This document shows positions 7,751 through 16,301 of a stretch of 64,000 bases of DNA, one piece after another. Within the stretch, counting starts at the first letter, position 1. Every line of letters begins with the position of its first letter. The notes under the pieces were generated by a model. That model was not told the origin of the DNA. It searched no databases and saw only the letters and a list, made by a program, of their open reading frames with translations. This DNA comes from Bradyrhizobium lablabi (GTDB lineage Bacteria > Pseudomonadota > Alphaproteobacteria > Rhizobiales > Xanthobacteraceae): the NCBI RefSeq assembly GCF_900141755.1, contig NZ_LT670844.1, positions 5,800,501 to 5,864,500 on the forward strand, given 5' to 3'. Both the position numbers and the translations under genes were made by a program.

Positions 7751-9547
7751 ATGCGACACTTTGAGAGAGGAAAAGGGCCCATGATGAGGACCCGCGTTTT
7801 GATGATGACGAGCGCTGTCGCGCTGATTGCAGCCTCGGCTGCGGTCACCGCGCCGGCTTATGCGGACGAAGCCGCCGCAAAGAAATGGATCGACAGCGAA
7901 TTTCAGCCTTCGACGTTGTCCAAAGAAGACCAGATGAAGGAAATGCAATGGTTCATCAAGGCCGCTGCACCCTTCAAGGGGATGGAGATCAACGCGGTCT
8001 CCGAAACGCTCACGGTGCACGAATATGAATCGAAGACGCTTGCCAAGGCGTTTGAGGAAATCACCGGCATCAAGGTCAAGCACGACATCATCCAGGAAGG
8101 TGACGTTGTCGAGAAGATCCAGACCCAGATGCAGTCCGGCAAGAACGTCTATGACGGCTGGATCAACGACTCCGACTTTATCGGAACCCACTTCCGCTAC
8201 GGTCAGGCCGTCGATTTGACCGACTACATGGCCGGCGAGGGCAAGGACGTCACCGATCCCCTGCTCGACGTCAACGACTTCATCGGCAAGTCGTTCACGA
8301 CCGCGCCGAACGGTCACCTCTACCAGTTGCCCGACCAGCAGTTCGCGAACCTTTACTGGTTCCGCTACGACTGGTTCTCCAATCCCGAGTACAAGACCAA
8401 GTTCAAGGCCAAGTACGGCTACGACCTCGGCGTGCCCGTGAACTGGTCGGCCTATGAAGACATCGCCGAGTTCTTCACCAACGATGTGAAGGAAATCAAC
8501 GGCACAAGGGTCTATGGCCACATGGACTACGGCAAGAAGGATCCGTCACTGGGCTGGCGCTTCACCGACGCGTGGTTGTCGATGGCCGGCAACGGCGACA
8601 AGGGCCTGCCGAACGGACTTCCCGTCGATGAATGGGGCATTCGGATGGAAGGCTGCCGTCCGGTAGGCTCGTCGGTCGAGCGTGGCGGCGACGTCAACGG
8701 TCCGGCGTCGGTCTATTCGATCGTGAAGTATCTCGACTGGATGAAGAAATATGCCCCGCCGCAGGCGCAAGGCATGACCTTCTCCGAATCCGGTCCGGTA
8801 CCGTCGCAAGGCAATATCGCCCAGCAGATCTTCTGGTACACCGCCTTCACCGCCGACATGGTGAAGCCCGGTCTGCCCGTCATGAATGCGGACGGTACGC
8901 CGAAATGGCGCATGGCTCCATCGCCGCACGGTTCCTACTGGAAGGACGGCATGAAGCTCGGCTACCAGGACGTCGGATCGGCGACGCTTATGAAGTCGAC
9001 CCCACCGGACCGCCGCAAGGCGGCCTGGCTCTATCTGCAGTTCATCGTCTCCAAGTCGGTGTCCCTGAAGAAGAGCCATGTCGGTCTCACGTTTATTCGT
9101 GAGTCCGATATCTGGGACAAGTCGTTCACCGAGCGCGCGCCAAAACTCGGCGGGCTGATCGAGTTCTACCGCTCGCCGGCGCGCGTGCAGTGGACCCCGA
9201 CCGGCAACAACGTGCCCGACTATCCGAAGCTTGCGCAATTGTGGTGGCAGAACATCGGCGATGCGTCGTCCGGTGCCAAGACGCCGCAGGCCGCGATGGA
9301 CTCGCTCGCAGCCGCCCAGGATTCGGTGATGGAACGTCTGGAGAAATCCGGCGTCCAGGGCGCCTGCGGTCCGAAGCTCAACAAGAAGGAGACGGCCGAA
9401 TACTGGTTCGCCAAGTCGGCCAAGGACGGCAACATCGCTCCCCAACGCAAGCTCGCCAACGAGAAGCCGAAGGGCGAAACGGTCGACTACGACACCCTGA
9501 TCAAGTCGTGGCCGGCCTCGCCGCCGAAGCGCGCTTCGTTGAACTGA
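7751..9547 (+). CDS. glpV: glycerol ABC importer periplasmic binding protein GlpV
   Basis: The 598-aa product is a long family-1 extracellular solute-binding protein. A Sec signal peptide is clear (MMRTRVLMM, hydrophobic core, cleavage near APAYA-DEA). Start choice: ATG 7751 has an excellent GGAGGA site 7 nt upstream; the ATG pair at 7781/7784 would give a more typical signal peptide and also has a purine-rich leader (GAGAGGAAAAGGG), so the first 10 residues may not be translated. A 76-bp gap with a small GC hairpin (7696-7711) separates it from glpU, and a strong terminator follows. It captures glycerol or a related polyol in the periplasm for GlpPQ-ST. Confidence 0.92.
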   Translation: MRHFERGKGPMMRTRVLMMTSAVALIAASAAVTAPAYADEAAAKKWIDSEFQPSTLSKEDQMKEMQWFIKAAAPFKGMEINAVSETLTVHEYESKTLAKAFEEITGIKVKHDIIQEGDVVEKIQTQMQSGKNVYDGWINDSDFIGTHFRYGQAVDLTDYMAGEGKDVTDPLLDVNDFIGKSFTTAPNGHLYQLPDQQFANLYWFRYDWFSNPEYKTKFKAKYGYDLGVPVNWSAYEDIAEFFTNDVKEINGTRVYGHMDYGKKDPSLGWRFTDAWLSMAGNGDKGLPNGLPVDEWGIRMEGCRPVGSSVERGGDVNGPASVYSIVKYLDWMKKYAPPQAQGMTFSESGPVPSQGNIAQQIFWYTAFTADMVKPGLPVMNADGTPKWRMAPSPHGSYWKDGMKLGYQDVGSATLMKSTPPDRRKAAWLYLQFIVSKSVSLKKSHVGLTFIRESDIWDKSFTERAPKLGGLIEFYRSPARVQWTPTGNNVPDYPKLAQLWWQNIGDASSGAKTPQAAMDSLAAAQDSVMERLEKSGVQGACGPKLNKKETAEYWFAKSAKDGNIAPQRKLANEKPKGETVDYDTLIKSWPASPPKRASLN

Positions 9548-9599
9548 GCGAACGTCATCGTTATGGCCGCGCTTGACCCGGCCATGACAGAAGAAATAG

Positions 9600-9627
9600 A
9601 AGGCCGGGAGCGATCCCGGCCTTTTTT
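9600..9627 (+). terminator. rho-independent terminator of the glp operon
   Basis: A perfect 10-bp stem, AAGGCCGGGA paired with TCCCGGCCTT around a GCGA tetraloop, runs into six T residues. It lies 52 bp after the glpV stop. Confidence 0.93.
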
Positions 9628-9631
9628 CTTA

Positions 9632-9749
9632 CCTCGCCCCGCTTGCGGGGAGAGGTCGGCGCGGAGCGCCGGGTGAGGGGGACTCTCCGCGAGCTCAGCT
9701 CGTGGAGAGTCCCCCTCACCCCAACCCTCTCCCCGCAAGCGGGGCGAGG
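9632..9749. repeat. complete family-A palindromic element with 24-bp terminal inverted repeats
   Basis: The ends 9632-9655 and 9726-9749 are perfect 24-bp inverted copies (outer bases CCTCGCCCCGC). Inside, 9673-9688 and 9704-9719 form a second perfect 16-bp inverted repeat (GTGAGGGGGACTCTCC), with GAGCT/AGCTC near the centre. The whole element could fold as one long cruciform. At least eight more full, composite or half copies occur in this window. I see no target-site duplication and no ORF. Confidence 0.9.
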
Positions 9750-9792
9750 GAGCCCATCGCCTTCGCGGGCATGACGAGTGGAGAGCATCCCC

Positions 9793-10509
9793 ATGCGCAT
9801 GATCTTTCGTTGCGATCCAGCACTATCGGATCATTTGCCGCGGCCGATACCGGCGCGCAGCGCCTTGCCTGACTGGCTCCGCGCCATGCCCGCAAAGGCG
9901 CATTCGGAAATCCACGGTCGCGAAATCCGCACCGTCAAGCAATGTCCGCCCTTCATCGATGCGATGGCGTATGGGGCTTTAATCCTGCTGCCCTGCGATA
10001 TCATCGTCGATCGCGGTGCGTTCTCGTGGGACTGGAATATTCCGGAGCCGTCGACGTCAGGTCATCCGCGTGCTCCCTTGAGCTTTCACGTTCCGGCTCA
10101 ATTCCCCGATGCGCCGTTTGCGAAGGATGGGCAGGCGGCGATAAAATTCAACAGCTTTTGGACTGTCGAGCTCGAGCCCGGCTGGTCCTTGTTTGCCACC
10201 CACCCGGTGAATCGCGACGACCTGCCGTTCCGCCTGATCTCGGGGCTGGTCGACGCCGATCGTTTTCATGACGGCGGCATCAATTTTCCGGCGATCTGGA
10301 CGGCGTCCGATTTTTCCGGCGTCTTGAAAAAGGGCACGCCAGTGGCGCAGTGTTTTGCCGTTCCGCGCGAAGCGCCGCAGCTTGTGTTCGAGAGTTTTGA
10401 TGAGGCGCACAAGCAGGCCTATACGAAGACCGTCACCGAGGTGCTTGCAACGCCTGGCGTCTATCGCAAACGCTTTCGCGCGCGACGGGGTCGGCTAACC
10501 ACCGAGTGA
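9793..10509 (+). CDS. conserved protein of unknown function, 238 aa
   Basis: I do not assign a family with confidence. The protein is soluble, with no signal peptide or membrane helix, and rich in Pro, Phe and Trp (for example FSWDWNIPEP and FNSFWTVELEPGWSL). It ends in a basic tail (RKRFRARRGR). The style is similar to DUF6065-type proteins, but that is from memory. I chose ATG 9793 over GTG 9778, because TGGAGAG lies 8-9 nt upstream of it. Its 3' end overlaps the convergent TPR gene by 15 bp. Confidence 0.75.
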   Translation: MRMIFRCDPALSDHLPRPIPARSALPDWLRAMPAKAHSEIHGREIRTVKQCPPFIDAMAYGALILLPCDIIVDRGAFSWDWNIPEPSTSGHPRAPLSFHVPAQFPDAPFAKDGQAAIKFNSFWTVELEPGWSLFATHPVNRDDLPFRLISGLVDADRFHDGGINFPAIWTASDFSGVLKKGTPVAQCFAVPREAPQLVFESFDEAHKQAYTKTVTEVLATPGVYRKRFRARRGRLTTE

Positions 10510-11307
10510 ACGGCGCAGCGCGGCCTCATCCAGCCACAAGCGCCCATGCGGCGCCGAGGTCAGCGCCATCGCGATGGTGCCGAAACTTTGCGGACGCAAC
10601 TTGTAGGCCTGCGCGTAGGCACCCATCGCGCCATCGAGATCGCCCATCTCCTGTAGCACGACGCCGAGATTGAGCGTGGCCTCGGCGTGATCGGACTTTA
10701 GCTCGATCGCCTTGCGGTAAGCGGTCGCCGCACCGCCATGGTCCCGCAAATCCTGGCGGGCGAGGCCGAGATCGAACCAGACCGATGCCGGCGCGGCGCC
10801 CGCCGCCGCGCGCTCGAGCAAAGTAATGGCGGTGGCGTGATCGCCATCCTCCCAGGCCAATCGCCCGAGCCGCGCTGCGGCTTCCAGATTGTCCGGAACG
10901 ATTTTGTAAATTGCCCGCCACGCTTCGCGCGCTTGCGGCTTGATACCCGCCTGGTCGAGCGTCCGCGCCTTCTCGACGAACACCTCCCGCTGCGGGGCGA
11001 TCGCGATCACCCGATCCAGATGCGAGAGTGCGCCGTCAAAATCCTTTTCTGCGCGGGCGATGCGGGCGGCAAGCAGATGCGCGGCGGCGTTGTCGGGCCG
11101 TTTTGAAAGGCTGGCCGCGATATGCGCGCGGGCCGGCTCGATCGCGCCTTGGGAAAACAGCACGGCGGCCAAGAGATGATGCAGCATGGGATCGCCTGGC
11201 TCGCGAGCGAGACCCTGCTCGCACAGGCTCATTGCCTCCTCAGGCTTGCCGGAGTTAAAGGCGGCAGTGGCGCGGCGGACGATGTCCTCGGCGGTGGGCT
11301 GTCTCAT
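10495..11307 (-). CDS. tetratricopeptide repeat protein
   Basis: The 270-aa product is built almost entirely of TPR helical pairs. Units are recognisable by the W/L-G-A-Y pattern, for example AHLLAARIARAEKDFDGAL, SVWFDLGLARQDLRDHGGAA and EATLNLGVVLQEMGDLDGAM. No signal peptide, membrane segment or catalytic domain is seen, so a protein-protein scaffold role is the most that can be said. The frame stays open to 11355, but those 16 codons run into a repeat element; ATG 11307 (MRQPTAEDI) looks the more natural start although no good ribosome site is visible. Confidence 0.8.
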   Translation of the reverse strand: MRQPTAEDIVRRATAAFNSGKPEEAMSLCEQGLAREPGDPMLHHLLAAVLFSQGAIEPARAHIAASLSKRPDNAAAHLLAARIARAEKDFDGALSHLDRVIAIAPQREVFVEKARTLDQAGIKPQAREAWRAIYKIVPDNLEAAARLGRLAWEDGDHATAITLLERAAAGAAPASVWFDLGLARQDLRDHGGAATAYRKAIELKSDHAEATLNLGVVLQEMGDLDGAMGAYAQAYKLRPQSFGTIAMALTSAPHGRLWLDEAALRRSLGG

Positions 11308-11354
11308 GCCGGGCACATTAGAACAAAGCGGCGGGCCTGCAAGGAAGGTGCCCA

Positions 11355-11535
11355 CCTCGCCCCGCTTGCGGGGAGAGGCATAGGCCGCCTTCGGCGGTCG
11401 TCCTCAGATAAGAACGCCGAAGCGAAGCTTCGGCTACGTCGCGCAGCGATCCGGGTGAGGGGGACTCTCCGCGAGACCGAATCTGCCGAGAGGGCCCCTC
11501 ACCCCAACCCTCTCCCCGCGAAGAGCGGGGAGAGG
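11355..11535. repeat. composite family-A element
   Basis: The element has the family-A left arm (CCTCGCCCCGCTTGCGGGG) and right arm (CCTCTCCCCGCGAAGAGCGG). It carries an inserted segment with GGCCGCCTTCGGCGG and the hairpin GCCGAAGC-GAA-GCTTCGGC (11416-11434). It lies between the TPR and old yellow enzyme genes, both on the minus strand. Confidence 0.85.
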
Positions 11536-11553
11536 GAGCGCATCGAGCAGCCC

Positions 11554-12657
11554 TTACTGCGCCGCGTCGAGCGCTTCGCCCAGCACGGGATAATCCGTAT
11601 AGCCCTTGGCGCCGCCGCCGTAGAATGTCGCCTTGTCGGGCGTATTGAGCGGCGCACCGAGCTTGAGGCGTTCGACCAGATCGGGGTTGGCAATGAACGG
11701 CTTTCCGAATGCGATCAGGTCGGCCTCGTTGGCCGCGAGCACCTTGCTCGCGAGCTCGAAATCATAGCCGTTGTTGGCGATATAGGCGCCCTTGAAACGC
11801 TTGCGCAAGGAGCCGTAGTCGAACGGGGCGATGTCGCGCGGCCCGCCGGTCGCGCCTTCGATGACGTGGATGTAAGTAAGCTTCTGCGCGTTGAGATGGT
11901 CGACGATATAGTCGAACAGCGGCTGCGGGTTGGAATCCGAAATATCGTTCGCCGGCGTCACCGGCGAGATGCGGATGCCGGTCCGCTCGGCCCCCGCTTC
12001 GGCAGTCACGACTTTTGCGACTTCCAGCATCAATCGCGCGCGGTTCTCGATCGAGCCGCCATAGGCATCGGTGCGCTTGTTGGCGCCGTCCTTTGCGAAT
12101 TGATCCAAGAGATAGCCGTTGGCGCCATGGATCTCGACGCCGTCGAAACCGGCCGCCAGCGCATTCGCTGCGCCGCGCTTGAAACTCTCGATGATCCCGG
12201 GAATCTCTTCGAGCGTCAACGCGCGCGGCTCCGATACATCCGCAAACGTGCCGTTGACAAACGTCTTGCCCTTGGCGCGCACCGCGGAAGGCGCGACCGG
12301 CGCCTGGTTGTTCTCCTGCAGGTCGACATGGGAAATGCGCCCGACATGCCAGAGCTGGATGAAGATGCGTCCACCGCGCGCATGCACGCGGTCCGTCACC
12401 TTGCGCCAGCCCGCGACCTGTTCCTTGGAGTAGATGCCGGGGGTGTCCTGATAACCCTGACCCTGCTGCGAGACTTGGCTCGCCTCGGTGATCAAGAGAC
12501 CAGCGGAGGCGCGCTGCCCGTAATATTCGACCGCCAGCGGATTGGGCACCATGCCCGCGATCGCGCGGTTGCGGGTCAACGGGGCCATCGCCAGGCGATT
12601 AGGCAGCGTGATCGGGCCAAGCTTAAAGGGCTCTAAGAGTTTGGTCAGCGTGCTCAT
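11554..12657 (-). CDS. old yellow enzyme family NADH:flavin oxidoreductase
   Basis: The 367-aa FMN-binding TIM barrel matches the NemA/OYE family, which reduces activated alkenes, nitro-compounds or nitrate esters with NAD(P)H. Seen in the sequence: NRLAMAPLTRNRA at the N-terminus, the FMN-side GRIFIQLWHVGRISH, the active-site segment IHGANGYLLDQF followed by RTDAYGGSIENRARL, and the C-terminal phosphate-binding FGKPFIANPDL. I set the start at MSTLTKLLEPF (12657), with GGAAAAG about 9 nt upstream; the frame open to 12744 has no such signal. A broken short-chain dehydrogenase lies just upstream in the same direction. Confidence 0.93.
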   Translation of the reverse strand: MSTLTKLLEPFKLGPITLPNRLAMAPLTRNRAIAGMVPNPLAVEYYGQRASAGLLITEASQVSQQGQGYQDTPGIYSKEQVAGWRKVTDRVHARGGRIFIQLWHVGRISHVDLQENNQAPVAPSAVRAKGKTFVNGTFADVSEPRALTLEEIPGIIESFKRGAANALAAGFDGVEIHGANGYLLDQFAKDGANKRTDAYGGSIENRARLMLEVAKVVTAEAGAERTGIRISPVTPANDISDSNPQPLFDYIVDHLNAQKLTYIHVIEGATGGPRDIAPFDYGSLRKRFKGAYIANNGYDFELASKVLAANEADLIAFGKPFIANPDLVERLKLGAPLNTPDKATFYGGGAKGYTDYPVLGEALDAAQ

Positions 12658-12758
12658 TCTTTGCTTTTCCAGGAAATTGCGGGGAGGGAGACAGGAATAC
12701 TGGACATGGGCATGGCAAAGGCCCGCGGCAATGCCGCGAGCCATTCGTGGGCTGCATT

Positions 12759-13010
12759 CTAGCCCCGCACGATCCCGGCCATATCACCGGCGTCGAGAAA
12801 CAGCGTGTGTGCATTGACGTAGGAGGATTCTTTCGAAATCAGATACAGCGCAGCATAGGCGACCTCCCAGCCGGTGCCCTGGCGGCCGAACGGCACTGTC
12901 GGCCCCCGATCGGGGCACCTGCGGCTGGCGTCGCGGCCCATGGGGATCGGGGTATCCATAAATCCGGGCGCGATCACATTGCAGCGAATGCCTTTTTCTT
13001 CACCATGTAG
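12759..13010 (-). pseudogene. C-terminal remnant of a short-chain dehydrogenase/reductase
   Basis: Reading the minus strand, about 80 codons retain the SDR C-terminal third. GIRCNVIAPGFMDTP is the family VNxIxPGxxxTP motif, and the end (VAYAALYLISKESSYVNAHT, then LFLDAGD) is the cofactor-distal helix and final strand. The Rossmann GxxxGxG region and the catalytic Ser-Tyr-Lys part are absent. Upstream of the motif the frame breaks down in sequence resembling a palindromic repeat (about 13015-13065). It is a truncated, presumably non-functional gene. Confidence 0.8.
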
Positions 13011-13067
13011 TGACGCGGAGAGACAGGGCGGGCCCTCTCCCCGTCGTCGCCCGGAATGACGGGCGAA

Positions 13068-13571
13068 CTAATTCACCCCCAAAAAATCCCGTTTGCCGAT
13101 TTCGACGCCGTTGTGACGCAGGATGCCGTGGGCGATGGCGGCGTGGAAGTAGAAATTCGGAAAAGCAAAACCGGTGAGGAACTGCTGTCCCTTCAGCGTC
13201 ATGGTGTTGCTCGGGCCGACCGGAAAAGTAACATCGCGCAGGTCTGCGCCCTCGAACTGCGCCGGCTTGTACGATTTGACATAGTCGATGGTTTTGGCGA
13301 GCCGCGCCTTCAGTTCATCGAAGGTTTTCTCGGTGTCGGGCGTGGTCGGTACCTCGCTGTGGGTGAGGCGCGCGCAACCCTTGGCGGCGAAATCGGACGC
13401 CAGCTGGATTTGCTTGCTGAGCGGCAGCATATCCGGATAAAGCCGCGCGCCGAGCAGAACCTCGGGCGCAATGTTTTTCGCCTTGCAGTGCGCCTCGGCC
13501 TTGGTGAGGATGCCGGTAAGGCTGCCGAGAATCTGCAGGAAGGCGGGGACGGTGACGTCGTAGAAGGACAT
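13068..13571 (-). CDS. DUF1993 family protein
   Basis: This 167-aa all-helical protein matches the DUF1993 family, whose fold is DinB-like, from the N-terminus (MSFYDVTVPAFLQILGSLTGIL) to the C-terminal FYFHAAIAHGILRHNGVEIGKRDFLG. Family members occur as single genes in many proteobacteria and no biochemical role is established. No signal or membrane segment is present. A half repeat lies 22 bp upstream of its start. Confidence 0.9.
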   Translation of the reverse strand: MSFYDVTVPAFLQILGSLTGILTKAEAHCKAKNIAPEVLLGARLYPDMLPLSKQIQLASDFAAKGCARLTHSEVPTTPDTEKTFDELKARLAKTIDYVKSYKPAQFEGADLRDVTFPVGPSNTMTLKGQQFLTGFAFPNFYFHAAIAHGILRHNGVEIGKRDFLGVN

Positions 13572-13593
13572 GGGATGCTCTTTCTTGTTGCTC

Positions 13594-13648
13594 CCTCGCC
13601 CCGCACTTCGCGGGGAGAGGGTTGGGGTGAGGGGACTATCCGCGAAGC
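13594..13648. repeat. family-A half element
   Basis: One arm only: CCTCGCCCCGC...GCGGGGAGAGGGTTGGGGTGAGGGGACT, ending without the mirrored arm. Confidence 0.75.
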
Positions 13649-13673
13649 TGGTATCAATTGAAAGACACGTGCC

Positions 13674-14969
13674 CTACCGCACTGCCTGCGCCTCCGGCTG
13701 TGCAGCCTGCGCGCGCGGGCCGCCGCGCATCCGCGCCAATAACTCGGCGGTCGGCCAGGAATCCGCGGGCAAACCATATTTGATCTGCATTGCCTTCACC
13801 GCGCTGCGGCTTTGCTGGCCCATCACGCCATCGACCTTGCCGACATTGAAACCGGCGCGCACCAATAATTGCTGCAATTCGCGAAGCTCGTTGAACGGCA
13901 GTTGCGTGACCGGCGCTGCCGGCCGATGCATCGGCGCGCTGCCGGCGATCCGGGTCGCGAGATAGCCCGCGGTGGTCGAATAGATCAGCGAGTTATTCCA
14001 TTCGGTATAGGCCGCAAAATTGGCATAGGCCAGAAACGCCGGTCCCATGCGGCCCATCGGCAACAGCAGCGAGGCGGGCAGCTCGTCGTTCGGCAGCGCC
14101 TTGCCGTCGGCGTAGCTGACGCCGAGCTGCGCCCATTTTGAGCGCGGCAGTTGGATCGTCAGATCAGCCTGATCCCACGGTAGGTTTGGCGGCACCCGCA
14201 CTTCCTGCAGCCAGGGTTCGCCGCGCCGCCATTTCAATCCGTTGGCGATGTAGTTCGCGGTCGATCCGATCACGTCGGCGGGGCTGCGCAAGAGATCGCG
14301 GCGGCCGTCGCCGTCGTAATCCACCGCATAGGTGAAATAATGCGTCGGCAGAAATTGCGTCTGGCCGAGTTCGCCGGCCCACGAGCCGACCATCTCCTCC
14401 GGCGTGAGATCGCCGCGGTCGATGATCTTCAGCGCGGCGATGGTTTCGCCGGCAAACCGCTCGGCGCGGCGGCAATCATAGGCCAGCGACACCAGCGAGC
14501 GCAGCGTCGGCAGGTTGCCCATGTTGGCGCCAAAGTCGCTCTCCAGCCCCCAGAACGCAGCGATCACCGCCGGTGGCACGCCATATTCCTTCTCGGCGCG
14601 CGCGAACGCCGCGGCATAGGTCTTGATCCGCGCCTGGCCCTGCTGCATCCGGTAGGGTGCGGCCATCCGTCCGGCGAATTCGGTGAACACCTGCCCGAAC
14701 ACGCGCTGGCCGCGGTCGCGGTTGACGATGCCCTGGTCGTAGACGAGATAGGGCGCGGCTTCCGCAATCGTCCGCTGCGACACGCCGGCGGCCACAGCCT
14801 GCTGTTTCAGGTCAGTGAGGAAGCGGTCAAACGACATGCCGTTGTGGCAGGAAGCGCCGCCGCGCGGGGCGATGGGTCTAGTCGGCGGCGCGGTGAGTTG
14901 AGCGGATGCCGGCAATTGTCCGCACAGGATCGCCAATAAGGTTGCGCCAAGAAAAATTGGTGTTCGCAT
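13674..14969 (-). CDS. lytic murein transglycosylase, MltB family, with peptidoglycan-binding domain
   Basis: The 431-aa exported enzyme cleaves the MurNAc-GlcNAc bond of peptidoglycan to form anhydro-muropeptides. A signal peptide (MRTPIFLGATLLAILCG, cleavage near ASA-Q) is followed by an SLT_2 catalytic domain from about residue 45 to 340. The catalytic Glu lies in AAFWGLESDFGANMG, and GELGQTQFLPTHYF is the second family motif. A PG_binding_1 domain covers about 365-418 (LRELQQLLVRAGF...GVMGQQSRSAV). A C-terminal Ala/Gln-rich tail follows. It is a single gene with a palindromic repeat directly upstream. Confidence 0.93.
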   Translation of the reverse strand: MRTPIFLGATLLAILCGQLPASAQLTAPPTRPIAPRGGASCHNGMSFDRFLTDLKQQAVAAGVSQRTIAEAAPYLVYDQGIVNRDRGQRVFGQVFTEFAGRMAAPYRMQQGQARIKTYAAAFARAEKEYGVPPAVIAAFWGLESDFGANMGNLPTLRSLVSLAYDCRRAERFAGETIAALKIIDRGDLTPEEMVGSWAGELGQTQFLPTHYFTYAVDYDGDGRRDLLRSPADVIGSTANYIANGLKWRRGEPWLQEVRVPPNLPWDQADLTIQLPRSKWAQLGVSYADGKALPNDELPASLLLPMGRMGPAFLAYANFAAYTEWNNSLIYSTTAGYLATRIAGSAPMHRPAAPVTQLPFNELRELQQLLVRAGFNVGKVDGVMGQQSRSAVKAMQIKYGLPADSWPTAELLARMRGGPRAQAAQPEAQAVR

Positions 14970-14986
14970 GCGTTACCGATTAGTTT

Positions 14987-15066
14987 GTAGGGCGGATTAG
15001 CGTAAGCGTAATCCGCCGTTCAGCGGGGATAAAGAGGCGGGTTACGCTGTCGCTAACCCGCCCTAC
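14987..15066. repeat. paired-hairpin repeat (GTAGGGCGG ... CCGCCCTAC)
   Basis: The ends are inverted copies (GTAGGGCGG / CCGCCCTAC). The left half contains GGATTAGCGTAAGCGTAATCC and the right half GGGTTACGCTGTCGCTAACCC, each an imperfect hairpin. It separates the transglycosylase from the SbmA-like gene, both on the minus strand. Confidence 0.85.
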
Positions 15067-15077
15067 GCGTTGAACCC

Positions 15078-16301
15078 TCACACGATCGCCTTCGGCTCCG
15101 CCCGTGTCTCGATCGAAGGCAGCGGCTCGCCGCCGATCTTGGCCTCGAAACCCCGCAAGCGCTGATAGATCGAAATCAGCTCGACGATCGTGCTCCAGGA
15201 ATTGACGAGATATTGAAACGAGGTTCGCACCTGCGTGAACGCGTTGAGGATCTGGTTCATCGAACCGAGCGTGATCTTGCCGGCGACGATGGTCGGCCCG
15301 AGCAGGATGTAGGGAAAGATGACGTCGGTCTGCAGATAGACGATACGGCCGATATTGAAATACATGAAGTTCAGATAAAGCCGGAAATAGTTCCTGCGTA
15401 TATTGCCGAACAACGCGCTCACCCTCGGCGGATCAGCGCGGACCGGATCGTCTTCGCCGAGCACGAGCTCCTTGCGATAGGCCGCTTCGACCCGCTGGTT
15501 GAAGAACTCGATTCCGGGCAGGCGGATGCCGATCAGCGCCAGCGCGCCGGTTCCGAAGATCGACCAGATCACCGCGGCGAATACCAGGGGATAGGGGATC
15601 GCGCCGACCAGCGGCAGTTCCGTGACGACGCCGGAGAGTTTGACGAGCACCGGCAGGAAGGCGAGCAGCGTCAGCACGGCACTGATCAGATTGACGCCGA
15701 GACCTTCCATGGTGGTCGCAAACCGCATGGTGTCTTCCTGCACCCGCTGCGAGGCGCCCTCGATGGTGCGGAGCTGCGGCCAGTGCGAGATGTAGAAGTC
15801 GTTCATCGCGGTGCGCCAGCGGAAGATGTAGTGGCTGACGAAGAACCGCGTCAGCACGCCGACCACGACCGCGATCAGCGCGATGCCGGCAAACGTCGAC
15901 AACTCGCCGTAAAACTGCTCGACCGTGACCGGCTTCGATTTCGACAGCGCGGCCTGCACCAGGTCGTAGAACGGCCCGTACCAGCTGTTGATGGCGACGC
16001 TGACCTGAACCTGAAAGTAGGAGGTGAACAGGATCAGCGCGGAACCGAGAATCGACCAGAGCGCCCAGGGATGCGGCGCAAACCACATCCAGGCGCCGGC
16101 GAAGATCAGGACGGCCAGCGCAAAATAAAGGTCGAACCACAGCGAGCGCGCCGACCAGAACAGCGCCACGCCGACCGCGCCCTGCTCAGACGAGCCGAAC
16201 AGGCTGCTGGCGTAGCTATACCACAACGCCATCGCCAGCGCCGTCCAGGCGATCGCCGACAGGAAGAACGGTTTTGGGCGGGGGAAGAATGAAACGAACA
16301 T
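15078..16301 (-). CDS. sbmA: SbmA/BacA-family peptide antibiotic transporter
   Basis: The 407-aa inner-membrane protein matches SbmA/BacA across its length, starting with the family N-terminus [19 protein letters not shown] and continuing through about seven hydrophobic segments. Other typical stretches are [17 protein letters not shown] and [15 protein letters not shown], and the length is typical (about 400-420 aa). Family knowledge: these proteins import Pro-rich peptides, bleomycin-like compounds and, in rhizobia, NCR peptides; BacA is needed for bacteroid survival in some symbioses. There is no ATPase domain, which distinguishes it from BclA of Bradyrhizobium. Whether this copy acts in symbiosis cannot be told from sequence. 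Confidence 0.93.
   Translation of the reverse strand: MFVSFFPRPKPFFLSAIAWTALAMALWYSYASSLFGSSEQGAVGVALFWSARSLWFDLYFALAVLIFAGAWMWFAPHPWALWSILGSALILFTSYFQVQVSVAINSWYGPFYDLVQAALSKSKPVTVEQFYGELSTFAGIALIAVVVGVLTRFFVSHYIFRWRTAMNDFYISHWPQLRTIEGASQRVQEDTMRFATTMEGLGVNLISAVLTLLAFLPVLVKLSGVVTELPLVGAIPYPLVFAAVIWSIFGTGALALIGIRLPGIEFFNQRVEAAYRKELVLGEDDPVRADPPRVSALFGNIRRNYFRLYLNFMYFNIGRIVYLQTDVIFPYILLGPTIVAGKITLGSMNQILNAFTQVRTSFQYLVNSWSTIVELISIYQRLRGFEAKIGGEPLPSIETRAEPKAIV

Noticed and set aside
9632..9749. Palindrome considered as an insertion sequence
   Set aside because: It is 118 bp with no ORF and no visible target-site duplication, so it is at most a non-autonomous element.
11122..12636. 504-aa frame opposite the TPR and old yellow enzyme genes
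   Set aside because: It crosses two real genes and a repeat and has the Arg-rich composition of a shadow frame.
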